A stretch of DNA of 64,000 nucleotides. Origin: Bradyrhizobium sp. CSS354 (GTDB lineage Bacteria; Pseudomonadota; Alphaproteobacteria; Rhizobiales; Xanthobacteraceae). The DNA is taken from contig NZ_JAACFU010000013.1 of NCBI RefSeq assembly GCF_029051725.1, positions 116,982-180,981 on the forward strand, given 5' to 3'. Below the pieces are notes generated by a model. That model worked only from the letters and a program-made list of their open reading frames with translations, made no database searches and had not been told where the DNA came from. Of the stretch, positions 43,248 through 51,748 are shown piece by piece. A program made the translations under genes and the position numbers. Positions within the stretch are counted from its first letter, which is position 1; every line of letters begins with the position of its first letter.

Positions 43248-43896
43248 CCGACCGGCTTCGCGTCTCGCTTGTGCGCATCAGGCTGCCGGGAATGACAGCC
43301 TTAAGAAAGGGTTAGTATCGCCCGCAGCCGCGGACAGGTCCACGTCCCAAGCCTACGGACCAAGGCCTAAAGCCGCGATAACCTTAATGTCCCCAGGCCC
43401 GCAAGGCGGGCCGACACTGCATCCGCAGGATTCGCGCGTGGCAAATGGTCAGTCACATCAATCCAAGCTCGCGCCCCAACTCAGCTGCGTTCCCTCCCCC
43501 CTTGTGGGGGAGGGCTAGGGAGAGGGGTAACCCAGCAAAAGGTGTCAGTCGTTGCCCCGCGGCCAAAGCGCGACAGAGAAAATCCCCGTGTGGCACCCCC
43601 CTCCCTGACCCTCCCCCACAAGGGGGGAGGGAACGGAGAGAGCGCGGCCGCCGGACTCAAACACCTCAACCACCGGTTCCCCAGCCCGGGAACCTCATCC
43701 TCCCCGAGATTAAATTTTGCAATGCACCCTCCAAACCCGTTGCGTTGCACAATGTTGACATTTTGGGCAGGCATGGTCCCCGCGCTGGGCGAGCCATCAT
43801 TCGTTTTGTGTTTCCAGTCTTCGCACCCGTCACCCGGTTGGCCGGCGGGCGCGCCTGAAGGCTCACTCCGTTTTTTCATTAGTGTGAGGGACAACC
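43248..43896. other. 649-base intergenic region with GC-rich inverted repeats
   Basis: Contains the divergent promoters of the kinase and phasin. The central part (43488-43642) is a pair of CCTCCCCC/GGGGGAGG hairpins. The 150 bases next to the phasin are AT-richer and hold TTTTGCAATGCA and GTTGCGTTGCACAATG motifs. No coding frame is convincing. Confidence 0.6.
43488..43642. repeat. Paired CCTCCCCC/GGGGGAGG inverted-repeat element
   Basis: Two hairpins, TCCCTCCCCCCTTGTGGGGG..AGGG and CCCTCCCCCACAAGGGGGGAGG, face each other about 110 bases apart, with the outer arms also complementary. Similar to the CTCTCCCC family but with a TTGTGG loop. Confidence 0.7.
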
Positions 43897-44328
43897 ATGA
43901 CAGGTGCGACTGATCCGTTTTCTGCCTCGATCATTCCGTTCGAGGTCCCCGAGCAGATGCGTGCGTTCGCCGAGAAGGGCGTGTCGCAGGCCCGCGAGAG
44001 CTACGCCAAGTTCAAGGACGCCGCCGAGACCCACAACGGCACCGTCGAGGCCGTGTTCTCTTCCGCCCACAAGGGCGTGAGCGAATACACCGCCAAGCTG
44101 ATGGAGTTCGCGAAGGCCAACACCAAGGCCCATCTCGACTTCACCCAGGAGCTGTTCAGCGTGAAGGCGCCGCAGGATGCGTTCGCGCTGTGGACCAACC
44201 ATTCCAAGACGCAGCTCGAAACCTTCCAGGCCCAGGCCCGGGAGCTCGCCGAGATCACCCAGCGCGCTGCCACCGCTGCCGCCGAGCCGATCAAGGCCTC
44301 TGCCGCGAAGCTCTACCCCGCCGCCTGA
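43897..44328 (+). CDS. Phasin family protein
   Basis: A 143-residue, helix-rich protein without signal: VPEQMRAFAEKGVSQARESYAKFKDAAET, TVEAVFSSAHKGVSEYTAKLMEFAKANTKAHLDF and ETFQAQARELAEITQRAATAAAEPIK. This is the Phasin_2 pattern of proteins that coat poly-hydroxybutyrate granules. The ATG has GAGGGA 5 bases upstream. The upstream TTTTGCAATGCA-type motifs may be PhaR sites; that is a guess. A terminator follows. Confidence 0.92.
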   Translation: MTGATDPFSASIIPFEVPEQMRAFAEKGVSQARESYAKFKDAAETHNGTVEAVFSSAHKGVSEYTAKLMEFAKANTKAHLDFTQELFSVKAPQDAFALWTNHSKTQLETFQAQARELAEITQRAATAAAEPIKASAAKLYPAA

Positions 44329-44352
44329 TCTGGCCGGGCCGTTTGAATTAAG

Positions 44353-44378
44353 AAACCCGGGCCTAGAGCCCGGGTTTT
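44353..44378 (+). terminator. Rho-independent terminator after the phasin gene
   Basis: AAACCCGGGC-CTAGA-GCCCGGGTTTT, 25 bases after the stop. Confidence 0.9.
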
Positions 44379-44521
44379 GCTTTGGAAATAACCTCGTTTG
44401 CGGGACGTTTTGAGGGTGTTGCGGCCTTGCCAAAAACGCCCGTTGCACCTAGTTTCCGCCCCGTCCAGCCCCCCTTGGTTCTCGGCCCGTTCAGGGCGCC
44501 CCCGGGGCGGCTCGCAAGGAT

Positions 44522-44598
44522 GCAGTTGTAGCTCAGTTGGTTAGAGCGCCTGTCTGTGGAACAGGAGGTCGGTGGTTCGAGCCCACCCAACTGTACCA
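44522..44598 (+). tRNA. tRNA-His (GTG)
   Basis: A complete cloverleaf of 77 bases including CCA. The acceptor stem pairs GCAGTTG with CAACTGT, the anticodon stem is CCTGT/ACAGG around the loop CTGTGGA (anticodon GTG), and the T arm is GGTGGTTCGAGCCCACC. The discriminator base is A73 and no unpaired G-1 is evident, as expected for alphaproteobacterial tRNA-His. It borders the nuclease islet downstream. Confidence 0.95.
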
Positions 44599-44823
44599 GC
44601 GGAATCCGCCCAACGAGAGCAAGTTCGTTACAAACTAGGGCCTTGAGCGCTCGCCATTCTGGCGACTCATGCTCGCGCGCGTGACTGCACGCCGCGTCTC
44701 CAGATGTCTTCCATCAACGATCGACGCGCCTCATTCGAGGGCCTACTTGTCATTGAGCATCTGTCCGCGCTCGCGTAAGTGTATATGACAACCTGGGGTA
44801 CGCAGTCCACATGGGGCGGGGAC

Positions 44824-46338
44824 ATGGCTTCAACTCTTAAACGGCAACTAAACGAAGAAGAAAAGTCGATCATCCTCGCGCGCTTTGGCCGCCGCTGCTA
44901 TGCGAATGGTCATGCTATATCGGAGGAGGAACAAGTTCAGTTCGATCATATCCATGCACATGTGCGTGGTGGCGACAGCGAACTCAACAACATTGCGCCA
45001 ATGTGCAGTCAGCACAATAAGCAAAAGGGCCAGCTTTCTCTCGAAGACTTTCGGACAAAACTGCAACTCGATGCATTCTTTGAAATTGGGGCCAAGTTGA
45101 CCCTCCGTCATCTTCTCGCGTTTCTACAACAGAACAAGCGAATTGATCGATACGGACTGCCGATTGTTGCTCTCGCGGACGATGGTGCTGTCAAGTTGGA
45201 CACGCAATCAGGCGACTTAAGCTACACGCTATATAAGTGTCCGACGACAGGCTGGCAGTATTTCTACGCTACGTTGGACATTTCACTTCTCGACAGTGAC
45301 GACGAAGGAGACGACAGCATTGGCCTGCAGCCGCGCTATTTGATTAAGGACAAGGTCTTTTCGCTGTACCGACATTTTCAAGCGCATCCCGTCTTGCAAC
45401 CGTCGATCGGCCGAATTACCGGCTCGCATATTCGTCTCTTCGATGGCCAACACAAGATTGCGGCGTTGCTAATGAATGGACGTCGAGTGTTCGAGTGCAA
45501 GATCTACCTAAATCCCAATTTGCGTTTGCTTAACGACACAAACATCGCGGCGCACGACGCTTTCGCGCAAACGCGCTTTTATTCCTCGATTATGGTGATG
45601 AAGCTAGGCGCAGAGTTCGCGCAAGATTTCGAAGATTTCAAAAATTTGGAACAGCCGCAGATCAAGAACGAGCAAGCGTTTTTCCATTATGTCTTAAGCA
45701 GGCCGAACGCGATGCTCACTAAGGCCGAGCTGAATAGACGATTTCGTGCCCACCTCTACAATAGCGTCCTAACAGACCAGCGTAACAAGTTGGATAGATT
45801 CGTTTCTCGAGGGAATCGAGGTACCGACGAGCAACCAATTACAATGGATATGTTGGATAAATCGATCTTTGCTCACTTCTTGTATCGCGAGCCTGCAGTG
45901 GAGAGCATGACGGCGGAAGAGTACCGTCGCGACGATGAGCTCAGCAACATGGTCGATTTATGCAGCATGCTTGTGGACGGTGGCCTCGAATCCTGGGATG
46001 CGAAAGCGCCGAAGGATGACCAACACAGGTTACGTTTGCAGCGGATCTTTAGCTCCAAATCGATGATGGCGTGGTCGGAGCTACTGTGGGACGCAGTTTG
46101 CGCCCGATTGGAGATAACTGATACTGATGAGCGTCTTCGAGTATTCTATCGCCAGCTTTCTACTGCAGAAATTGAACGTGTGCGAAGGGTAGTCTTGCGG
46201 CTCTATGATTGGTCCCATTGGTCGACTCCCAAAGATGACCAGATTGATCGCATTTTATCTGACAAGAAGACAGCAGTTAAGGATTGGTTCAAAGCACACG
46301 GCCTCACGACGGGCTATCTGATGGGAGCTAGTGCGTGA
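44824..46338 (+). CDS. HNH endonuclease fused to a DGQH-motif (DndB/ParB-like) domain
   Basis: A 504-residue protein. Residues about 14-70 form an HNH nuclease: putative zinc ligands C25/H30 and C61/H64, core D41-H42, N56 and the final H64-N-K-Q-K-G. Residues about 165-260 carry GSHIRLFDGQHKIAALLMNGRR with D207-G-Q-H210, like the DGQHR motif of DndB-type proteins and ParB/Srx-fold domains. The C-terminal 240 residues are helical and unrecognised. ATG 44824 is used; GTG 44779 and ATG 44785 are alternatives. Codon use is much more AT-rich than the neighbourhood, which suggests transfer. A defence role is inferred. Confidence 0.75.
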   Translation: MASTLKRQLNEEEKSIILARFGRRCYANGHAISEEEQVQFDHIHAHVRGGDSELNNIAPMCSQHNKQKGQLSLEDFRTKLQLDAFFEIGAKLTLRHLLAFLQQNKRIDRYGLPIVALADDGAVKLDTQSGDLSYTLYKCPTTGWQYFYATLDISLLDSDDEGDDSIGLQPRYLIKDKVFSLYRHFQAHPVLQPSIGRITGSHIRLFDGQHKIAALLMNGRRVFECKIYLNPNLRLLNDTNIAAHDAFAQTRFYSSIMVMKLGAEFAQDFEDFKNLEQPQIKNEQAFFHYVLSRPNAMLTKAELNRRFRAHLYNSVLTDQRNKLDRFVSRGNRGTDEQPITMDMLDKSIFAHFLYREPAVESMTAEEYRRDDELSNMVDLCSMLVDGGLESWDAKAPKDDQHRLRLQRIFSSKSMMAWSELLWDAVCARLEITDTDERLRVFYRQLSTAEIERVRRVVLRLYDWSHWSTPKDDQIDRILSDKKTAVKDWFKAHGLTTGYLMGASA

Positions 46339-46470
46339 CCGTGCCACGGGAATTGCGATGATACGGCAATGGCGCAGTAGCAAAAGGTCGATTGTTCACG
46401 GACGCTCTATCACGCGGTCGGCGCTACCGTTCAGCGCGCAGGTTCCGCTAGAATTGGCTTAGGAGAGCAA

Positions 46471-47076
46471 ATGATCGGCGGTTTCGGGCGAATGGGCGCG
46501 GGTTTCGGGAGGCTCGGAGCGAGCAGCCCCCGAAACAAGGCGATTACTTTGCTGAGCAACGCCACAAATATTGCTTCGATTACGCTGAACGGCTTGATCG
46601 TTCCAGACCAGCAAACTTCCGAAGGACTGCTCATTAAGTCCTATGCGTCAGTTTGGGTCGAGATAGCCCAACGGTTAGGAGAGGACTGGGGGCTGGCATT
46701 TCAGCTCAGTGACCGGCAGTGGGAAGAGATGCTTGCGGGTGCGATGAGTGCCGAAGGCTATGCGGTTACTCTTACGCCCAGATCAGGCGACCACGGACGC
46801 GATGTAATTGCCGTTAAGCGAGGTGTCGGCTGTCTGCGAATTCTAGGGTCGATGAAGGCTTACGCGCCTAACCGCTTAGTCGACCGCGCACACGTTCACG
46901 AGATGCTTGGCGTCTTAAGCACCGAAGCCAACGTCAGCAAAGGCATCATCGCGACTACGTCGGATTTCGCTCCTCGCATTGAGGAGGCTCCAGGAATGAA
47001 GCAAGTGTTGCCTTATCGGCTCGAACTCATCAATGGTCAGGGGCTCCAACGATGGCTGGCTGACTTGGCAGAATGA
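46471..47076 (+). CDS. Mrr-like restriction endonuclease-fold protein
   Basis: A 201-residue protein. After a Gly-rich start and a hydrophobic stretch (AITLLSNATNIASITLNGLIV), residues about 80-165 match the Mrr-type PD-(D/E)xK core: W84-E-E, GYAVTLTPRSGDHGRDVIAV with catalytic D111, the motif-II strand CLRILGSMKAY with K129, and MLGVLSTEANVSKGIIATTSDF. The usual Q/E of the (Q/E)xK is Ser (S127). GGAGAG lies 8 bases before the ATG. It follows the HNH-DGQH gene by 132 bases, same strand and same atypical composition. Confidence 0.72.
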   Translation: MIGGFGRMGAGFGRLGASSPRNKAITLLSNATNIASITLNGLIVPDQQTSEGLLIKSYASVWVEIAQRLGEDWGLAFQLSDRQWEEMLAGAMSAEGYAVTLTPRSGDHGRDVIAVKRGVGCLRILGSMKAYAPNRLVDRAHVHEMLGVLSTEANVSKGIIATTSDFAPRIEEAPGMKQVLPYRLELINGQGLQRWLADLAE

Positions 47077-47237
47077 CTGCGGTGACAGTGTACAAAATCC
47101 CGTCGCAGAGAGTGCCCTATCCGCAACGCCGCTCAAAGCCAGTTTCGTGCGCGGTCACCGTAGCTCCCCGGTTCGCAATGCGCTATCGGTAGCTTGCCAA
47201 AGACGTTCATGGACAAACAGGCCGGGCAGACAAGATC

Positions 47238-47930
47238 GTGAGTTTCTTCGAGCGTCTCAAGACAGAAGCGTCCGTTGAGTGGCGGGCTTACACCGAGCAT
47301 CCCTTCACGAACGGGTTGGCAGACGGCTCGCTCCCCGAAGCGGCGTTTCGTCACTATCTCGTTCAGGACTATTTGTTCCTGATCGAGTTTGCTCGCGCGT
47401 ATGCGCTCGCGGTCTACAAGTCGCCCCGACTTGCCGACATGCGTGAAGCCGCGGCCGGCCTGTCGGCCATCCTTGATGTCGAGATGAATCTGCACGTGAA
47501 GCTCTGTGCCGATTGGGGTCTGTCCCCGACCGACCTTGAACAGGCGCCTCCGGCGGCCGAGATGCTGGCCTATACACGCTACGTGCTCGACGCGGGAATG
47601 CGCGGCGATCTGCTGGCACTCAAGGTGGCGCTTGCCCCCTGCGTGATCGGGTACGCGGAGATCGCAACGCGGCTCGCCTCGCTCCCCCTCGCGGACGCTG
47701 CGACGAACGCCTATCGCGTCTGGATCGCCGAGTACGCCGGCGCGCCGTACCAGGAGGTCGCTGCCAAAGCGCGGGCGCACATGGAGCATCTCGCCGATCT
47801 CTACGCCACGCCGGCGCGCGAGGCAGAACTGATTGCGATCTTCAAGGAAGCCACCCGACTCGAGGCGGACTTCTGGGAGATGGCTTGGCGCGAGGGCCAG
47901 CGTGTTGTGACAGTGCACCAAACTCCCTAA
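47238..47930 (+). CDS. tenA: TenA-family thiaminase II
   Basis: A 230-residue helical TenA protein. The catalytic residues of the Bacillus enzyme are visible at the same numbers: D44 (HYLVQDYLF), C135 (ALAPCVIGYAEIA) and a glutamate near 209 (ATRLEADFWEMAW). It hydrolyses the thiamine breakdown product aminopyrimidine for salvage of the pyrimidine moiety. The GTG start is the one closest to the family N-terminus (FFERLKTEASVEWRAYTEHPF). No other thiamine gene is nearby. Confidence 0.9.
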   Translation: MSFFERLKTEASVEWRAYTEHPFTNGLADGSLPEAAFRHYLVQDYLFLIEFARAYALAVYKSPRLADMREAAAGLSAILDVEMNLHVKLCADWGLSPTDLEQAPPAAEMLAYTRYVLDAGMRGDLLALKVALAPCVIGYAEIATRLASLPLADAATNAYRVWIAEYAGAPYQEVAAKARAHMEHLADLYATPAREAELIAIFKEATRLEADFWEMAWREGQRVVTVHQTP

Positions 47931-47963
47931 CGTCAGGCGACACTGACACAACCTCTTTGCGCC

Positions 47964-48368
47964 TCAGGAAATCATCGCCTTGATCTGCGCAGTGTCCGCA
48001 AACTCGATCAGATCGACGATCTTTTCGTCCTGAAATCTGAACAGGTCCAGGATCTCGGTGTTGGAAGCCTTCCCGGTCGGATGGTGTCGAACGACGACGC
48101 GGGAGTGGACAGCAACGCGATCTCCGTCGACCAGCTCGGCCAGGATTTCGCGACCTTCGAAACCGAATTCATCGATCAATTTACTGAAGGCTCCACGCAG
48201 GGTCGGGTGCCCCTGCATAGTCCCCGTCAGTGCGAGCGCGCTGTTGTCGCCCATCAAGGTGAACAGACCCTCGGGATGAAAGGCTGTCACCAAGCCTTCG
48301 GCGTTACCGCCGTCGCGTGCGGCGTAAGCGCTTCTGATCAATGCCAGTCTCTCTTCACGCTGTCCCAT
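47964..48368 (-). CDS. NTF2-like (SnoaL) family protein
   Basis: A 134-residue protein with the NTF2/SnoaL cone-fold pattern: LALIRSAYAARDGGNAEGLVTAFHPEGLFTLMGDNS, GHPTLRGAFSKLIDEFGFEGREIL, VDGDRVAVHSRVVVRHHPTGK and FRFQDEKIVDLIEFADTAQI. Such proteins range from isomerases to ligand-binding proteins; no function can be given. Convergent with tenA. Confidence 0.85.
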   Translation of the reverse strand: MGQREERLALIRSAYAARDGGNAEGLVTAFHPEGLFTLMGDNSALALTGTMQGHPTLRGAFSKLIDEFGFEGREILAELVDGDRVAVHSRVVVRHHPTGKASNTEILDLFRFQDEKIVDLIEFADTAQIKAMIS

Positions 48369-48587
48369 GTCACCCTCCCTGCAGGACGTATCAGGGCAGC
48401 CTAGCGACCTTTGCGTGTAAACGCAAAATCATCGCGTTGAGGGGGCGAAGCTCAGCACGCCACGAAGCAGGATGGGTCGCTTTCGTTCCCCGATTTCAGG
48501 AGAAAACGGCGCCGAGCACCGCCGAACCTTTTCACGACCTTGGGTGTTTGTGTTGCGGCAGGACTGACAACGCTGAGGAGCTGAGAC

Positions 48588-48662
48588 ATGAACGGCATTA
48601 TCTATCTGGTCGGACTCGTCGTCGTAATTGGTGTGGTGCTCTCGTTCCTGGGCCTGCGCTGA
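48588..48662 (+). CDS. 24-residue single-span membrane protein
   Basis: MNGIIYLVGLVVVIGVVLSF LGLR is one membrane helix with a polar end. A perfect GAGGAG sits 7 bases before the ATG, which decides that this is a real gene despite its size. It stands alone between an NTF2-like and an AEC gene. The function is unknown; very small membrane proteins often modulate larger complexes. Confidence 0.65.
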   Translation: MNGIIYLVGLVVVIGVVLSFLGLR

Positions 48663-48710
48663 TTGGATATTCGGGCGGTGGTGCGGCGCACTCTGCAGGC
48701 CTCTGACACT

Positions 48711-49649
48711 TCACCTCGCCACCACCCACACCACCACCGGCAATGTTACCGCCGCCAGCAACGTCCCCAGCGCCACCGCGCCCGAGACCGGGTTCACCAG
48801 CCGCTGATACTGGACCGCGAAGATATACGCGTTCGCGCCGGCCGGCATGGCCGCGAACAGCACGACGACGCCGGCCGCGAGCGGCGGCAGGTCGAGCAGC
48901 TTTGCCAGCACGAAGGCGGCCGCAGGCATCGCCAGCAGTTTGAGGGCGCTCATCACGACGACGCTCAACATCTCGCCCTTGACCTCGAACCGGAACAGAT
49001 TGATGCCGAGCGCGATCAGCGCCGCCGGCGAGCCCGCCTGCGCCAACAGTTCGACGGTCCTGTCGACGACCGGATGCAGGCCGAGGCCGGTGAAACGCCA
49101 GCCCACGCCAAAACCGATCCCCAGCATCAGCGGATTGCGCGCGAGATCCGTGAGCACGGGCCGGATCACCGACATCGCCGAGCCGGTCTGCTTGCGGCTG
49201 ACCCATTCCATTTGCAGGATGCCGCAGAGCCAGAGCAGCGGCGTGTTCACCGACAGGATCAGCGCCATCGGGCCTGCGGCCTCGTTGCCCAGCGCCGAGA
49301 GCGTCAGGGGGATGCCGAGCATCACGATGTTGCCGTAGACCGAGCCGATCGCGAACACGACGCCGTCCTCGCGATCCTCGCGCCGCTTCCGCAGCAGCGC
49401 CGACAGCGCCAGCGCCGCGATCCAGGTGAGCGCGAGCGCGCCGTAATAGGCGCCCCACATCCGCCAGGGACTGACGCCGGAAAATTCCGAGACGACGATG
49501 GTGCGGAACAGCAGCGCGGGAATCGCGATGCTGAAGGCGAATTCGGAGATGCCCTTGTGCGCGGTCTCGGAGACGAAGCGAAACAGCACCGCGGCATAGC
49601 CGGCCGCGATCAGCGCGAATACCGGCGCGACGATCAGCACGGTGGCCAT
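48711..49649 (-). CDS. AEC (auxin efflux carrier-like) permease
   Basis: A 312-residue protein with ten membrane helices in two halves. The marks are LFRTIVVSEFSGV, FAIGSVYGNIVMLGIPLTLSALGNEA (first crossover, N-x-x-x-L-G-I-P), and FAAMPAGANAYIFAVQYQ (second crossover, P-x-G-x-N-A). Substrates of bacterial AEC proteins include malonate, malate and other organic anions. It is 6 bases downstream of the CoA-ester lyase and so is probably the last gene of that operon. Confidence 0.9.
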   Translation of the reverse strand: MATVLIVAPVFALIAAGYAAVLFRFVSETAHKGISEFAFSIAIPALLFRTIVVSEFSGVSPWRMWGAYYGALALTWIAALALSALLRKRREDREDGVVFAIGSVYGNIVMLGIPLTLSALGNEAAGPMALILSVNTPLLWLCGILQMEWVSRKQTGSAMSVIRPVLTDLARNPLMLGIGFGVGWRFTGLGLHPVVDRTVELLAQAGSPAALIALGINLFRFEVKGEMLSVVVMSALKLLAMPAAAFVLAKLLDLPPLAAGVVVLFAAMPAGANAYIFAVQYQRLVNPVSGAVALGTLLAAVTLPVVVWVVAR

Positions 49650-49655
49650 GCGCCG

Positions 49656-50579
49656 CTACGACCCCATCTCGATGATCCGGCGCGCCATGCGCACATTGGC
49701 ATAGTCGATCATCTTGCCGTCGAGCGTCACCGCGCCCTGGCCCTGCGCCTCGGCCTGCTCCATGGCCTCGACCACCCGGCGCGCGTGCGCGAGCTCGGTG
49801 TCGGAGGGGACGAACGCCCGCAGCGTCGGTTCGATCTGGTCGGGATGGATCACCTGCTTGCCGTCAAAACCCATCGCAGCCGCCTTGAGCGCGCTGCTTT
49901 CAGTCAGTCTGCCATCCCGGAACGCGCCGCACGGACCGTCGATGGCGCGCAGGCCGAACGCGCGCGCGGCCACCAGCAGGCGTATCATCGGATAGGCGAA
50001 CAGATCGAGCGGCGCGGAAGCGTAGCCGCTCTGGGCGGAGCCGACGTGGCGGTAGCCGTCCGGCGACGCGCCGATCTCGGAGGAGCGGGCGCCGATCGAC
50101 GCCGCGAAATCGCCGACACCGAGATGAAGGGCCGCGACGCTTTGATGCGCGGCGGCGAGCGCGTCGACATTGACGAGACCCAGCGCGGTCTCGATCAGCA
50201 GTTCGAGCGCCACAGGCGAGGGGCGATCCGGCGCGGCCGCGCGCAGCTGATCGGCAATGGCGGCGATGTCGCTCGCGCGCTCCGCCTTCGGCACGATCAC
50301 CGAATCCAGCCGGGGCAGCGCAGCGAGCTCGCGGATTTCCTGCGCGATGAACGGGCTGTCGACGGCGTTGAGCCTGACGGCGACGACCTTGCTGCCCCAA
50401 TCCAGTGAGGACAGCGCCCGCGCAGCTTCCTCCAGCGCCGCGCTCTTCTCGGATGGCGGCACGGCGTCCTCGAGGTCCATGAACACCGCATCCGCGGTCG
50501 AGGCAGCCGCCTTGGCGACGAGACGGGAGCGATGCGCGGGAACGGCCAGATAGACCCGCGTCGGCCGCTGAGGGGCCAT
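49656..50579 (-). CDS. CoA ester lyase of the HpcH/HpaI (CitE-like) family
   Basis: A 307-residue TIM-barrel protein. The active-site pattern is present: RVYLAVPAHRSRLVAKA at the start, DAVFMDLEDAVPPSEK, ALELLIETALGLVNVDAL (metal Glu) and GFDGKQVIHPDQIEP at the end. Related enzymes cleave malyl-, citramalyl- or citryl-CoA. ATG 50579 has AGGAG 8 bases upstream; ATG 50585, overlapping the CoA-transferase stop as ATGA, is the alternative. Coupled to that gene. Confidence 0.88.
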   Translation of the reverse strand: MAPQRPTRVYLAVPAHRSRLVAKAAASTADAVFMDLEDAVPPSEKSAALEEAARALSSLDWGSKVVAVRLNAVDSPFIAQEIRELAALPRLDSVIVPKAERASDIAAIADQLRAAAPDRPSPVALELLIETALGLVNVDALAAAHQSVAALHLGVGDFAASIGARSSEIGASPDGYRHVGSAQSGYASAPLDLFAYPMIRLLVAARAFGLRAIDGPCGAFRDGRLTESSALKAAAMGFDGKQVIHPDQIEPTLRAFVPSDTELAHARRVVEAMEQAEAQGQGAVTLDGKMIDYANVRMARRIIEMGS

Positions 50580-50581
50580 CG

Positions 50582-51748
50582 TCATGTCTCCTTTGCGAGA
50601 CCGAGCTCGCTGAGGATGGATTGGTTGTGCTGGCCGACGCCAGGCACCGGATCCATCCGAGGCGACAGCCCTGGAATGGTGAGAGCCGGCAGGAAGCTCA
50701 TGACCGGACCGCACGGAGATCCCACCGGTTGCACCCGGGAGCGGGCGCGGAGCTGCTCGTGCTCCAGGAACGCCTCGACCGAATTCAGGTGCGCGTTGGC
50801 GATCGAGGCCTCGTCGAGCAGCCGCAGCACCTCGTCACTGGTCATCGCTGCAAAACGCTGCTCGATATGGACCTGCAGATCGTCCCTGTTCTGCATGCGC
50901 AGCGGATTGGTGCGGAAGCGGGGGTGGTCGGCAAAGGCGGCGTCGCCAAGCACAATGGCGCACAGCGATCGCCATTCCCGGTCGTTCTGGATGCCGAAGA
51001 AGATCGTGTTGCCGTCGCCGACGCGGAAAGGGCCATACGGCGCTATCGTTGCATGCCTGGCGCCGGTTCGCGGCAGCGGCCGGCCCGTACTCTGCGTGTA
51101 GAAGGCGGGATAGCTCATCCAGTCCGTGATGGAATCGAACAGCGAGGCCTGGAAGGCGGTGCCCTTGCCGGTCCGCTCGCGGCGATACAACGCCATCAGC
51201 ACGCCGTTCAGGATGTACATGCCGGTGGCGATATCGACCACCGAAAGTCCGACCTTGGCGGGCTCCGCCTCGGTGCCGTTGATGGCGAGGACGCCGGCCT
51301 CGCACTGCACCAGGAGATCGTAGGCCTTCTTGTTGCTGTAGGGACCGCCCGCGCCATAGCCCGACACGTCGCAGGCGATGATCCGGGGATATTTCCGCAG
51401 CAGCGAGGCGGCATCGAGGCCGAGCCGCTCCGCCGCGCCCGGCGCCAGGTTCTGGATGAAGACGTCGGCCTGCGGCAGCAGGGCCTCGAGCACCTCCTGT
51501 CCTTCCGGGCTTTTGATGTCGATGGCGAGGCTCTCCTTCGACCGGTTCGTCCAGACGAACTGGCTCGACATCCCGTTCATCACGTGATCGTAGTCCCGGC
51601 AGAAATCGCCATCGCCCGGCCGCTCGATCTTGATGACGCGCGCGCCCCAGTCCGCAAGATGGCGGCTGGCAAGAGGAGCCGCGATCGCCTGCTCGAGCGA
51701 GACCACCGTCACGCCCGACAGCGGCAGCTCCGCCTCATTTCGCTCCAT
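50582..51748 (-). CDS. CaiB/BaiF family CoA-transferase
   Basis: A 388-residue class III CoA-transferase. It begins LPLSGVTVVSLEQAIAAPLASRHLADWGARVIKIERPG, then NRSKESLAIDIKSPEG; the catalytic aspartate is in GPYSNKKAYDLLVQCEAG. It moves CoA between carboxylic acids through an aspartyl-CoA anhydride. The following lyase and AEC permease suggest a pathway that imports a dicarboxylic acid, activates it and cleaves the CoA ester; that is an inference. GGAG lies 8 bases before the ATG. Confidence 0.9.
   Translation of the reverse strand: MERNEAELPLSGVTVVSLEQAIAAPLASRHLADWGARVIKIERPGDGDFCRDYDHVMNGMSSQFVWTNRSKESLAIDIKSPEGQEVLEALLPQADVFIQNLAPGAAERLGLDAASLLRKYPRIIACDVSGYGAGGPYSNKKAYDLLVQCEAGVLAINGTEAEPAKVGLSVVDIATGMYILNGVLMALYRRERTGKGTAFQASLFDSITDWMSYPAFYTQSTGRPLPRTGARHATIAPYGPFRVGDGNTIFFGIQNDREWRSLCAIVLGDAAFADHPRFRTNPLRMQNRDDLQVHIEQRFAAMTSDEVLRLLDEASIANAHLNSVEAFLEHEQLRARSRVQPVGSPCGPVMSFLPALTIPGLSPRMDPVPGVGQHNQSILSELGLAKET

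Noticed and set aside
44599..47237. Integrated element with att site at tRNA-His
   Set aside because: No duplicate of the tRNA 3' end is visible at the far side, and there is no integrase or excisionase. The islet may be a relic or have arrived by another route.
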